64,000 nt of DNA from Oceanimonas pelagia. Its GTDB lineage: Bacteria > Pseudomonadota > Gammaproteobacteria > Enterobacterales > Aeromonadaceae. The position numbers and the translations under genes are program-made. Location: assembly GCF_030849025.1 (NCBI RefSeq), contig NZ_CP118224.1, positions 3,263,501-3,327,500 of the forward strand, written 5' to 3'. The notes below the pieces were generated by a model. The model worked only from the letters and a program-made list of their open reading frames with translations. It made no database searches and was not told the origin of the DNA. Below are positions 1-8,303 of this stretch, piece by piece (position 1 is the first letter of the stretch; every line of letters begins with the position of its first letter).

Positions 1-242
1 GCCACCGGCTGGCCCAGCACGCGAATATCGCCGGTCGCCAGCCGCACAAAGCCCATAATCGCCTTGAACAGGGTCGACTTGCCGGAGCCGTTCACCCCCA
101 CCAGGGCGGCAATAGTGCCCAGGGGCAGGTGAAAACTGGCGTCGCGCAGGCCGCTGTGACCGTTGCGGTAGGTCACGGTTACCCGCTGCACCACCAGGCC
201 GGCGCCATCGGGCGAGGCGGCCAGGGTGTCGATGGTGCTCAT
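1..242 (-). CDS. sitB: Mn/Fe ABC transporter ATP-binding protein (5' part only)
   Basis: This is the N-terminal 80 or so residues of an ABC ATPase; the gene runs off the left edge. The Walker A motif GVNGSGKST is visible near residues 49-57, after a V-T-Y-R-N-G-H core strand typical of SitB/YfeB-type manganese/iron importers. Its ATG lies in an ATGA overlap with the stop of the upstream solute-binding protein gene, so the two are translationally coupled. The ATPase would energise uptake of Mn(II)/Fe(II) bound by the SitA-like protein. Permease genes are expected beyond the window edge. The family is secure; the exact metal is inferred from the partner. Confidence 0.85.
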   Translation of the reverse strand, partial: MSTIDTLAASPDGAGLVVQRVTVTYRNGHSGLRDASFHLPLGTIAALVGVNGSGKSTLFKAIMGFVRLATGDIRVLGQPV

Positions 243-1147
243 TTCAGCCCCTCGGTCAGCCCCCGAGCAATGGTCTGCGAAGTCACCCGCAGCAAATCGA
301 GGTAGGTGGGCACGGGGCCGTCCGGCTCGCTCAGGGAATCCACATAAAGCACGCCACCGTAGTGCGCTCCGGTTTCCCGGGCTACCTGGCGGGCTGACTT
401 GTCGGAAATGGTGCTTTCGCTGAACACCGCCGGAATACGGTGCTCGCGCACGGTGTCGATAACCCGGCGCACCTGCTGGGGGGTGCCCTGTTGATCGGCA
501 TTGATCGGCCACAGATACAGCTCCTTCAAACCATAATCCCGGGCCAGGTAGGAAAAGGCGCCCTCGCTGGTCACCAGCCAGCGCTGATGTTCGGGAATGG
601 TGGCAAACAGGGCCCGCAGGGGGGCGGTCTCGGCGATGATGCGCGCCTTGTAGGCCTCGGCATTGGCCCGGTAGACCGCGGCATTGGCCGGGTCGTATTG
701 CACCAGGGCGGCGAGAATGTTGTCGACGTAAATCAGGGCGTTGTCGGGCGACATCCAGGCGTGCGGATTGGGCTTGCCGCGATAGGGGCCTTCATCAATG
801 CCGATGGGCGTGATGCCCTCGCTCACCACCACCTCCGGCACGTTTTTCAGGTTCTGGTAGAAGCGCTCGAACCACAGCTCCAGATTAAGGCCGTTGGACA
901 GCAACAACCGGGCATCGTGGGCGCGCAGCATGTCGCCGGGCGTGGGCTGGTATTCGTGGATTTCGGCCCCCGGCCTGGTGATGGACTCCACCACGGCGGC
1001 GCTGCCGGCCACGTTCTGTGCCATGTCGGCGATCACGGTAAAGGTGGTCACCACCCGGAACTTTTCCTGCGCGCCGACCGGCGCTGTTGCCAGCACCAGC
1101 AACAGCGCCAGAGCTCGCAATGCGTGTTTGATGATGCTGTCAGCCAT
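239..1147 (-). CDS. sitA: periplasmic Mn/Fe-binding protein of an ABC importer (SitA/YfeA type)
   Basis: A 302-residue cluster-A1 solute-binding protein. A signal peptide (residues 1-26, ending APVGA) sends it to the periplasm. The four expected metal ligands are recognisable: His in GAEIHEYQPTP, His in PHAWMSP, Glu in TSEGAFSYLARDYG and Asp in LYVDSLSE. The His-His-Glu-Asp set is that of Mn/Fe binders rather than the His-rich zinc binders, and there is no His-rich loop. A strong AGGGAGGGG ribosome site precedes the ATG. It is the first gene of the operon and overlaps the ATPase gene by 4 nt. Only 52 bp separate it from the upstream LysR gene on the same strand, with no obvious Fur or MntR box that I could recognise. 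Confidence 0.9.
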   Translation of the reverse strand: MADSIIKHALRALALLLVLATAPVGAQEKFRVVTTFTVIADMAQNVAGSAAVVESITRPGAEIHEYQPTPGDMLRAHDARLLLSNGLNLELWFERFYQNLKNVPEVVVSEGITPIGIDEGPYRGKPNPHAWMSPDNALIYVDNILAALVQYDPANAAVYRANAEAYKARIIAETAPLRALFATIPEHQRWLVTSEGAFSYLARDYGLKELYLWPINADQQGTPQQVRRVIDTVREHRIPAVFSESTISDKSARQVARETGAHYGGVLYVDSLSEPDGPVPTYLDLLRVTSQTIARGLTEGLK

Positions 1148-1199
1148 GGCCCCTCCCTTATTACTCTATGATGGTGCCTGACCGGCGTTCCGGCCAGCC

Positions 1200-2072
1200 T
1201 CAGGGCTCGGCCGTGTCGCGACAGATTTCCACAAACCGGCGCAACAGGGCGGAATGGAACTTTTGCCGGTGCCACACCAGCCTGAGCGTGCGCGGCAACT
1301 CAAGGCCCACATCAATCACCGCCAGCCGCCCCCGGGCCAGCCGGTCCGCCGCCGCCAGCCGGGAGATCAGCGCCAGCCCCAGCCCCTGCTCCACCGCCTG
1401 CATCACCGCTTCCGGCGTGTTCAGCTCCAGCACCCTGCCCGGCCCGGCCAGGTGCGGTGCCAGTTCACGATCGAACTGTTCCCGGCTGCCGGAGCGGGGC
1501 TCGCGCAGCACCCAGTCACAGCCGGTCAGGCAGGCGGGCGTCAGGCACGACTGCCCCGCCAGTCCATGAGCCGGGGCGGCGATGATCAGCATTTCATCCT
1601 GCAGCCAGGGGTGAGTTTCCAGCTCGGCATGGCGGCTCTCCCCCTCAATCAGCGCCATGTCCAGCTCAAAGCGGGCCACCATGTCGCACAGGGTCTGGGT
1701 ATTGGTAATGGTGACCGCCGCCTGCAACCAGGGCTGGCGCGCCAGCAGTGCCGGCAGCAGGTAGTTGCCGATGGTCTGGCTGGCACCCAGGCGCAGCTGG
1801 CCGGCGAGCTCGCCGCCGCCCTCGAACTGCCGTTCAATATCTGCCACCCGGCTGAGCACGTCTTCCGCCAGCGGTTGCAGCCGCAGGCCCTGATCGTTGA
1901 GCTGCAGCCGGGGGTGCACCCGGTCGAACAGCGGACTGCCCAGGCGCCGTTCCAGCTCGCTCAGCGACTGGGACACCGCCCCCCGGCTCAGACAGACTTC
2001 TTCCGCCGCCTTGCCCAGGTTGCCGTGACGGGCAATGCTGGCAAACACCTGCAGTTGTTTCAGGGTGATCAT
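1200..2072 (-). CDS. LysR-family transcriptional regulator
   Basis: A 290-residue LysR regulator. The N-terminal winged helix-turn-helix (about residues 3-62; FASIARHGNLGKAAEEVCLS then the SQSLSELERRLG recognition helix) is followed by a substrate-binding domain (about 90-285). It is divergent from the TDT-family transporter gene at 2164 with 91 bp between the starts, a classic arrangement for LysR control of the neighbour and of itself. An exact 8+8 bp inverted repeat lies in that gap at 2081-2108. Effector unknown. LysR regulators beside TDT/TehA-type exporters often respond to small anions such as sulfite, but nothing in the sequence proves that here. Confidence 0.9.
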   Translation of the reverse strand: MITLKQLQVFASIARHGNLGKAAEEVCLSRGAVSQSLSELERRLGSPLFDRVHPRLQLNDQGLRLQPLAEDVLSRVADIERQFEGGGELAGQLRLGASQTIGNYLLPALLARQPWLQAAVTITNTQTLCDMVARFELDMALIEGESRHAELETHPWLQDEMLIIAAPAHGLAGQSCLTPACLTGCDWVLREPRSGSREQFDRELAPHLAGPGRVLELNTPEAVMQAVEQGLGLALISRLAAADRLARGRLAVIDVGLELPRTLRLVWHRQKFHSALLRRFVEICRDTAEP

Positions 2073-2080
2073 TTGATTTT

Positions 2081-2108
2081 TCCAAATGGTTGCTTTAAAT
2101 CATTTGGA
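2081..2108. promoter_or_regulatory. perfect inverted repeat in LysR/transporter divergent promoter
   Basis: TCCAAATG at 2081-2088 and CATTTGGA at 2101-2108 form a perfect 8-bp inverted repeat with a 12-nt AT-rich spacer. It sits between the divergent LysR gene (start 2072) and the transporter gene (start 2164). Size, symmetry and position suit a LysR recognition site. The function is inferred. Confidence 0.6.
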
Positions 2109-2163
2109 TATTATAAACGAGGTGGCTTTTTTATGATGGCGGCAGTCACTGAGGAGCGCCGTT

Positions 2164-3135
2164 ATGCTGAACACCACTCGCCATCGTCTTGCCGCCGCCC
2201 CCACCCCCATGGCCGGACTGGCCCTGGGCATTGCCAGCCTGGGCTGGTGCTGGGAAAACACCGGCCTGTTTGCCGGCCTGGCCCAAAGCCTGGGGGCCGC
2301 CATTGCCGCCGTGCTGCTGCTGATCCTCGCCGCCAAGTTTGTGCTGCATCCGCGCCGGCTGGCGGAGGATCTGGCCCACCCGGTGGTGGGCAGTGTGGTG
2401 CCCACCTTTGCCATGGCCACCATGGTGGTGTCGGCATCGCTCGACGGCACCGCCCGCGATCTGCTGTGGCTGCTGGCCACCGGGCTGCACGGGGTATTTC
2501 TGCTGGCCTTTGCCCGCCACCGGCTGCAGGCCTTTCGTCTGCACCACATGGTGCCCAGCTGGTTTGTACCGCCGGTGGGCATTATTGTGGCCGCCGTGGC
2601 CAGCCCGGGAGGCGAGCTGGCCCCCCTGGCGCAAGGGCTGATGTGGTTCGGTCTGGGGTGCTACGGCCTGTTGCTGCCGCCGATGCTGTACCGGCTGATC
2701 TTCTGTGACCAGGTGCCCGATGCCGCCAAGCCCACCATCGCCATTCTGGCGGCACCGGCCAGCCTGTCGCTGGCCGGTTACCTCACCGTGATCACTCAGC
2801 CGGATCCGCTGCTGGTGGCGGTGCTGCTGGGCATAGCGGTGCTGATGACGGCACTCATCTACCTGGCGCTGCTGCACCTGCTGCGGCTGCCGTTCAGCCC
2901 GGGCTATGCCGCCTTCACCTTTCCGCTGGTGATCGGCGCCACCGCCCTGTTCAAGGTGGCGGCCCTGGCCAGCGGCCTGGGGCTGGACGGCACCCTGCTG
3001 GCCCGGTTGGAAGGTCTGGCACAACTGGAGCTGGTGGTGGCCACCCTGATGGTAAGCTATGTGGCGCTGCGCTACGCCCTGCGCTTCACCGCCCTTGGCC
3101 GGCTGCGGGTACCGGGCCGGCAGCCGGCTCAGTAA
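2164..3135 (+). CDS. TDT-family (TehA/SLAC1-like) membrane transporter
   Basis: A 323-residue, strongly hydrophobic protein with about ten transmembrane helices and no signal peptide, matching the tellurite-resistance/dicarboxylate transporter (TDT) family fold shared with TehA and SLAC1. The W-x-W entry helix (LGWCWENTG), the HPVVGSVVPTFAMA segment and a late F-x-F-P-L-V-I-G-A segment are characteristic. GAGGAGC lies just before the ATG. Family members move small anions (sulfite, malate, nitrate, chloride). The substrate cannot be read from sequence. It is divergent from a LysR gene that probably controls it. Its 3' end overlaps the convergent oxidoreductase gene by 7 bp. Confidence 0.8.
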   Translation: MLNTTRHRLAAAPTPMAGLALGIASLGWCWENTGLFAGLAQSLGAAIAAVLLLILAAKFVLHPRRLAEDLAHPVVGSVVPTFAMATMVVSASLDGTARDLLWLLATGLHGVFLLAFARHRLQAFRLHHMVPSWFVPPVGIIVAAVASPGGELAPLAQGLMWFGLGCYGLLLPPMLYRLIFCDQVPDAAKPTIAILAAPASLSLAGYLTVITQPDPLLVAVLLGIAVLMTALIYLALLHLLRLPFSPGYAAFTFPLVIGATALFKVAALASGLGLDGTLLARLEGLAQLELVVATLMVSYVALRYALRFTALGRLRVPGRQPAQ

Positions 3136-4163
3136 TTGACGTCGGGCACCGGCAGGGTGCGGCCTTCGCTGCTGCTCTTTTCCGCCAGATGAATAATGTT
3201 GAGCCCGTTGAGCGCCTCACGCATGGTGACCGGCAGCGGGCCTTCGCCACGAATAGCCCGGGCGGTGTCTTCGTAAAAGTGGCGGTAGCCGCCCACTTCC
3301 GACACGATCACCTCCGGCTCGCCATCGGAATAAAACACCCCGTAATCGCTTTCCGCCTCCTTGGCCAGAAAGGGGGAGCCAGGCACTATGCCGTCCCGCA
3401 GCCGTTCTTCCTGGGGATCGAAACCCCGCTTGATGTAACAGCCCAGCTCGCCCTGCAGCTTGAAGCGCAGGGTCGGCCCGGGGTGGTAGGAGCTGGAGTG
3501 CAGCACCACTTCCTTGTCGGCGTAATGCAGCTGCACGTGAAAGTAATCGGTCACATTCGAACCCGGACGCTGGGACAGACACCGGCCGGTCACCGCCAGC
3601 GGCTTGCCAAACAGCTCCAGGGTCTGATCCACCAGGTGCCCCCCCAGATCGAACCAGGCGCCGGCCCCCACGCCGGGCTGATCCTCCAGCCCCCTGGGCG
3701 TGGGGCGAAAACGATCAAAGTGGGATTCAAAGGCATGCACCGGGCCTACCTTGCCCTCTGCCAGCAACCGCTTGATGGTGAGAAAGTCGCTGTCCCAGCG
3801 GCGGTTGTGAAAGGGGATCAGACACAGCCGGCTGGTCTCGGCCAGGCGCATCAGCTCGCTGCCCTGATGCAGCTGGGTCACCGCCGGGTTTTCCATCACC
3901 ACGTGCAGGCCCAGGCTCAGGGCCTTGCGCCCCAGCTCGTAGTGCACCTCGTTGGGCGCGGTGATCACCACCAGCCGGGCGCCGGACTCACGCAGCATCT
4001 CATCCACGTCGGTATACACCCGCACATCGGGCCAGTCCCGCTCCACCCGTTCCGGCCGGGAGGTATGAATGGCGACCAGCTCAAATTCGGGCAGGCTGTC
4101 GATAAAGGGCAAATGATAAATGCTGGCCGACTGGCCATAACCGATCACGGCGGTTTTGATCAT
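3129..4163 (-). CDS. Gfo/Idh/MocA-family oxidoreductase (YdgJ-like) with altered motifs
   Basis: A 344-residue protein with an N-terminal Rossmann domain (residues 1-120) and a C-terminal alpha/beta domain. The FHNRRWDSDF and ESHFDRFRP segments are those of the YdgJ subgroup of NAD(P)-dependent sugar/inositol dehydrogenases. The D-L-G-G-H segment that supplies the catalytic His is kept. Two hallmark elements differ. The dinucleotide loop reads GYGQSAS, so the third Gly of GxGxxG is missing. The EKP motif reads E91-N92-P93, replacing the lysine that normally contacts cofactor and substrate. It may have changed chemistry or lost it. A GAGG site lies 7 nt before the ATG. Substrate unknown. Confidence 0.8.
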   Translation of the reverse strand: MIKTAVIGYGQSASIYHLPFIDSLPEFELVAIHTSRPERVERDWPDVRVYTDVDEMLRESGARLVVITAPNEVHYELGRKALSLGLHVVMENPAVTQLHQGSELMRLAETSRLCLIPFHNRRWDSDFLTIKRLLAEGKVGPVHAFESHFDRFRPTPRGLEDQPGVGAGAWFDLGGHLVDQTLELFGKPLAVTGRCLSQRPGSNVTDYFHVQLHYADKEVVLHSSSYHPGPTLRFKLQGELGCYIKRGFDPQEERLRDGIVPGSPFLAKEAESDYGVFYSDGEPEVIVSEVGGYRHFYEDTARAIRGEGPLPVTMREALNGLNIIHLAEKSSSEGRTLPVPDVNY

Positions 4164-4558
4164 GATAAAACCTCATCGAGCACCGGCACGTCCTTGCGCG
4201 GCAGGAAATAAAGAAATTCGGCCTCACAAAAAACCACAGTCCCTGCCACCGGGTCAAGGCTCGCGGTTTCCGCCCGGCGGCTCAAGCGGCACCGGTGCCG
4301 AGGCATGATGGGGCGGGATACGAGCACGGGAAGCAAGCATCCGGGTCGCTTCACGAGCGGGGGGAAGTTAAAAATACTCCTTTTTATACATACACTTAAA
4401 TTGTGATCCAGGCGGAAATCGAGACAAAAACAGCGTTTTGGGTACAGATAAACATGGCATGGCCGGCGGTGGCGGTGCCATGCTGATCCGGCGACCGGAC
4501 GACCTGGTGACCGATCAACCAGCGGGCCCGCCCCGGCCCCAGCAGGGAGAAGGAATTC
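4164..4558. other. 395-bp intergenic region upstream of glcD
   Basis: No convincing gene here. The left part (to about 4306) is GC-rich and holds only a 48-codon minus-strand frame overlapping the oxidoreductase start, without a recognisable product. The stretch 4370-4420 is AT-rich (TTTTTATACATACAC) and is the likeliest promoter region for glcDEF. A CRP-like half-site (AAATTGTGATC, about 4398) has no matching right half. AGGGAGAAGG just before 4559 is the glcD ribosome site. No glcC regulator gene is present. Confidence 0.5.
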
Positions 4559-6004
4559 ATGACCAGCCCTCACACGGCATTGCGCGACACCCTGGCCGAG
4601 GCCTTTCGCGCCTTTATCGAGCCGGAATACGTGATAGCCGATGCCGAAACCCAGAAACCCTACGAATGCGACGGCCTCTCCATGTATTGCGAGATGCCCA
4701 TGCTGGTGGTGCTGCCGGGCACGGTGGCCGCGGTGCAGCACGTGCTGCGGCTGTGCCACCAGCACCAAGTGCCGGTGGTGGCCCGGGGTGCCGGCACCGG
4801 CCTGTGCGCCGGTGCCATGCCCAGTGCCGATGGCGTGTTGCTGTCGATGGCCCGCTTCAAGGATATTCTCGACATCGACCCGCTGGCGCGCACCGCCCGG
4901 CTGCAGCCCGGGGTGCGCAACCTGGCCATCAGCGAGGCCGCCGCGCCTTATGGCCTCTATTACGGGCCGGATCCTTCTTCCCAGATAGCCTGCACCATCG
5001 GCGGCAACGTGGCGGAAAACTCCGGCGGCGTGCACTGCCTCAAATACGGCCTGACGGTGCACAACCTGCAAAAGGTGGAGCTGCTCACGGTGGACGGCGA
5101 GCGGCTGGTGTTCGGCGGAGACGGTCTCGACAGCCAGGGGCCGGATCTGCTGGCGCTGCTCACCGGCTCCGAGGGACTGCTCGGCATCATCACCGAAGTG
5201 ACGGTCAAGCTGCTGCCGCTGCCGGAAAAAGCCCAGGTGGTGATGGCCGGCTTTGAGCGGGTGCAGCAGGCCGGCGATGCCGTGGGCGCGGTGATCGCCG
5301 AGGGCATTATTCCCGCCGGACTGGAGATGATGGACAGCCACGCCATCATCGCCGCCGAGGCCTTTGCCCAAGCCGGCTACCCCACCGACGCCCAGGCCCT
5401 GCTGTTGTGCGAGCTGGACGGCACCGCAGAGGAAGTGGCCGAATACATAGCCCGGGTAGAAGCTATTTTTCGGGAGCAGGGCGCCACCCAAATTCGCGTG
5501 TCCCAGAGCGAGGCCGAGCGGGCCCTGCTGTGGAAGGGCCGCAAGTCGGCCTTTCCCGCCGTGGGGCGACTCTCTCCCGACTATTACTGCATGGACGGCA
5601 CCATACCCCGGGGCCAGCTGGCCCATGTGCTGACCGAGATGCAGGCCATGTCGGAACACTACGGCCTGCGGGTGGCCAACGTGTTTCACGCCGGCGACGG
5701 CAACCTGCACCCGCTGATCCTGTTCGACGCCAACGTGCCCGGTGAATTCGAGAAAACCGAAGAATTCGGCGGCAAAATTCTGGAGCTGTGCGTGGCGGTG
5801 GGCGGCTGCATTACCGGCGAGCACGGCGTTGGCATCGAGAAAATCCGGCAGATGCGGGTGCAGTTCAGCGAGCTGGAGCTGGCCCAGTTTCACGCCATCA
5901 AGGCGGCCTTTGACCCCCTCGGCACCCTCAACCCGGGCAAGGGCATTCCCCTGCTCAAACACTGCCAGGAATACCGCACCCTCGATCACAAGGAGGCACG
6001 CTGA
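4559..6004 (+). CDS. glcD: glycolate oxidase, FAD-linked subunit GlcD
   Basis: A 481-residue FAD-linked oxidase of the VAO/PCMH type. The FAD domain (about 45-225) carries VARGAGTGLCAGA and the NVAENSGGVHCLKYG segment. The C-terminal FAD-oxidase domain ends with GDGNLHPLI, GEHGVGIEK and the FDPLGTLNPGK terminus typical of GlcD/D-lactate dehydrogenase relatives. Together with GlcE and GlcF it oxidises glycolate to glyoxylate at the inner membrane, passing electrons to quinone. It overlaps glcE by one base and leads a glcDEF operon. The length is near the E. coli value of 499. Confidence 0.95.
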   Translation: MTSPHTALRDTLAEAFRAFIEPEYVIADAETQKPYECDGLSMYCEMPMLVVLPGTVAAVQHVLRLCHQHQVPVVARGAGTGLCAGAMPSADGVLLSMARFKDILDIDPLARTARLQPGVRNLAISEAAAPYGLYYGPDPSSQIACTIGGNVAENSGGVHCLKYGLTVHNLQKVELLTVDGERLVFGGDGLDSQGPDLLALLTGSEGLLGIITEVTVKLLPLPEKAQVVMAGFERVQQAGDAVGAVIAEGIIPAGLEMMDSHAIIAAEAFAQAGYPTDAQALLLCELDGTAEEVAEYIARVEAIFREQGATQIRVSQSEAERALLWKGRKSAFPAVGRLSPDYYCMDGTIPRGQLAHVLTEMQAMSEHYGLRVANVFHAGDGNLHPLILFDANVPGEFEKTEEFGGKILELCVAVGGCITGEHGVGIEKIRQMRVQFSELELAQFHAIKAAFDPLGTLNPGKGIPLLKHCQEYRTLDHKEAR

Positions 6005-7062
6005 TGGCGGATTTGACTTCATCCCTGCTGGCGCAAGTGCAACAGGCCCGGGCCGAGGGCACACCGCTGCAAATCATCGGCGGCAACAGCAAGGCCTTTA
6101 TGGGCAGAGTCCCCAAGGGCGAACCGCTGCCACTTTCCGGCCACAGCGGCATTGTCAGTTATCAGCCGGTGGAGCTGGTGCTCACCGCCCGCGCCGGCAC
6201 CCCCCTTGCCGAAGTGCAGGCCACCCTGGCGGAGCGGGGTCAGATGCTGGCCTGCGACCCGCCGTTGTTCGACGGCCGAGCCACCCTGGGCGGCACTCTG
6301 GCCTGCCACCTGTCCGGCCCGGGCCGGCCCTGGACCGGCTCGGTTCGGGATCAGCTGCTGGGCATTCGGCTCATCAACGGCCGGGGCGAGCACCTGCGCT
6401 TTGGCGGCCAGGTGATGAAAAACGTGGCCGGCTACGACGTGTCCCGGCTGCAGGCCGGGGCCATGGGCACCCTGGGGGTGATCACCGAGCTCAGCCTCAA
6501 GGTAATGCCGGTGCCGGACTGCAGCCTCACCCTGGTGCGCGAGCTGGATGCCGGTGCCGCCATACAGGAAATGAACCGGCTGGCGGGCCAGCCCCGGCCG
6601 CTCACCGCCGCCTGCTGGCTGGACAACCGGCTCTATCTGCGGCTGTCCGGTGCCGCCAGTGCGGTCAACAACACCGCCAGGCTGTGGCCGGGGAAAGTAC
6701 TGGAAGACGGCGACACCTTCTGGCGGGATCTGCGCGAGCAGCGGCTGGCGTTCTTTGCCGGCAATGCGCCCCTGTGGCGCTTTTCAGTGGGCTCCACCGC
6801 CGCCCATGTATTGCCCGACGCCCCCTGGTTGCTGGACTGGGCCGGCAGCCAGCGCTGGCTGCGGGGCGAATTCGACCAAAGAGAGCTGGAAATCCTGGCC
6901 GAAGCCGCCGGCGGCCAGGTGGCCCGGTACCGGGGCGGCGATCGCAGCGGCGAAGTGCTGCATACCCTGCCGGCCCCCATGCAGGCCCTGCAGCGCCGGC
7001 TCAAGGCGGCGCTGGATCCGGACGGCCTGTTCAATCCGGGCCGGCTCTACCGCTGGCTGTAA
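6004..7062 (+). CDS. glcE: glycolate oxidase subunit GlcE (FAD-binding)
   Basis: A 352-residue FAD-binding subunit of glycolate oxidase, almost the length of E. coli GlcE (350). The cofactor domain shows IIGGNSKAFMGR near residue 23 and the GQVMKNVAGYDVSRLQAG segment near 136. The tail FNPGRLYRWL is the family C-terminus. It lies directly between glcD (1-bp overlap) and glcF, so stoichiometric expression is likely. GlcE is a second flavoprotein needed for an active GlcDEF complex. Nothing looks truncated. Confidence 0.93.
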   Translation: MADLTSSLLAQVQQARAEGTPLQIIGGNSKAFMGRVPKGEPLPLSGHSGIVSYQPVELVLTARAGTPLAEVQATLAERGQMLACDPPLFDGRATLGGTLACHLSGPGRPWTGSVRDQLLGIRLINGRGEHLRFGGQVMKNVAGYDVSRLQAGAMGTLGVITELSLKVMPVPDCSLTLVRELDAGAAIQEMNRLAGQPRPLTAACWLDNRLYLRLSGAASAVNNTARLWPGKVLEDGDTFWRDLREQRLAFFAGNAPLWRFSVGSTAAHVLPDAPWLLDWAGSQRWLRGEFDQRELEILAEAAGGQVARYRGGDRSGEVLHTLPAPMQALQRRLKAALDPDGLFNPGRLYRWL

Positions 7063-7073
7063 AGGACGACATC

Positions 7074-8288
7074 ATGCGTACAGACATTCATGTGAACTAC
7101 CAGGATCACCCCGACATTCAGGAAGCCGAGTCGATTCTGCGCAGCTGCGTGCACTGCGGCTTCTGCACCGCCACCTGCCCCACTTACCAAGAGCTGGGCG
7201 ACGAACGGGACGGCCCGCGCGGGCGTATTTACCTGATCAAGCAGATGCTGGAAAGCGGCGAGATCAGCGAAAAATCACAGACTCACCTGGACCGTTGCCT
7301 GACCTGCCGCAGCTGCGAGACCACCTGCCCGTCCGGAGTGCGCTACGGCCGGCTGGCGGAGATCGGCCGCGGCATCATGGAGCAGCAGTTACCCCGCTCC
7401 AAGGGCCGGCGCCTGCTGCGCTGGCTGCTGCGTAAGGTGCTGCCGTTTCCGGCCCGGCTGCGGCCGCTGCTGGTGCTGGGACGCATGACCCGGCCACTGT
7501 TGCCCGGGGTGCTGGCGGCCAAGGTTCCCCCGGCACAGGCAACGGCTGCCCTGCCTCAACGTCGTCACGCCAGAGTGATGCTGGCGCTGGGCGGCTGTGC
7601 CCAGGCGGCGGCCACCCCCAACACCCACGGGGCGGCGGCCCGGGTGCTGGACCGGCTTGGCATCAGCCTGATGCAGGCCCCCGAGGCGGGCTGCTGCGGC
7701 GCGGTCAGCTATCACCTCTCGGCCCATGAGGAAGGGCTCGGTTTTATGCGCCGCAACATCGACGCCTGGTGGCCCCATCTTCAGGCCGGCGCCGAGGCCA
7801 TCGTGATCAGCGCATCCGGCTGCGGCGCCATGGTGAAGGAGTACGGCGACAAGCTGGCCCATGACCCGGCCTATGCCGACAAGGCACGCCGGGTGAGTGA
7901 GCTGGCCCGGGATCTGAGCGAGGTGCTGGCAGGAGAAGACCTCAGCAAGCTGCCCCTGGCCGGCCGGGGCCGCAAAACTGCGGTGCACTGCCCCTGCACC
8001 CTGCAACATGCGCTCAAACTGGGCGGTCAGGTCGAGGCCATACTGCGCCGGGCCGGACTGGAGCTGACCCCGGTCAAGGACGGCCACCTCTGTTGTGGCT
8101 CGGCGGGCACCTATTCCATCCTGCAGCCGAAGCTCAGCCAACAGCTGCTCAGCAACAAGCTGGACGCCCTCACCGCGGGTGGGCCCGAGCAGATCGTCAC
8201 CGCCAACGTGGGCTGCCAGCTGCATCTGGCCAGCAAGGCAACGGTGCCGGTAAAACACTGGATTGAGCTGCTCGATCCCGGCGAATAA
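7074..8288 (+). CDS. glcF: glycolate oxidase iron-sulfur subunit GlcF
   Basis: A 404-residue electron-transfer subunit. Two ferredoxin-type motifs lie near the N-terminus: C25-x2-C28-x2-C31-x3-C35 (CVHCGFCTATCP) and CLTCRSCETTCP about 50 residues later. They are followed by two CCG domains (CCGAVSYH and CCGSAGTY), the heterodisulfide-reductase-like cysteine motifs. The ATG at 7074 was chosen because it begins the conserved start of GlcF. The same frame stays open far upstream through glcE but codes for nothing recognisable there. It hands electrons from GlcD/GlcE to the membrane quinone pool and is the last gene of glcDEF, convergent with the LysR gene. Confidence 0.95.
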   Translation: MRTDIHVNYQDHPDIQEAESILRSCVHCGFCTATCPTYQELGDERDGPRGRIYLIKQMLESGEISEKSQTHLDRCLTCRSCETTCPSGVRYGRLAEIGRGIMEQQLPRSKGRRLLRWLLRKVLPFPARLRPLLVLGRMTRPLLPGVLAAKVPPAQATAALPQRRHARVMLALGGCAQAAATPNTHGAAARVLDRLGISLMQAPEAGCCGAVSYHLSAHEEGLGFMRRNIDAWWPHLQAGAEAIVISASGCGAMVKEYGDKLAHDPAYADKARRVSELARDLSEVLAGEDLSKLPLAGRGRKTAVHCPCTLQHALKLGGQVEAILRRAGLELTPVKDGHLCCGSAGTYSILQPKLSQQLLSNKLDALTAGGPEQIVTANVGCQLHLASKATVPVKHWIELLDPGE

Positions 8289-8303
8289 GCCGCGCCGGGA
8301 CCG

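Noticed and set aside
1178..1197. CTGACCGG/CCGGCCAG hairpin between LysR and sitA as a terminator
   Set aside because: Imperfect stem and no T-run on the minus strand.
3531..3546. CTGCACGTGAAAGT inside the oxidoreductase gene as parS
   Set aside because: One mismatch in each arm and it lies in conserved coding sequence.
4160..4306. 48-codon minus-strand ORF with ATGA overlap to the oxidoreductase start
   Set aside because: No recognisable product and no ribosome site; the oxidoreductase has its own GAGG site.
5742..7073. Long upstream extension of glcF in the same frame
   Set aside because: It overlaps glcD and glcE in another frame; the family N-terminus begins at ATG 7074.
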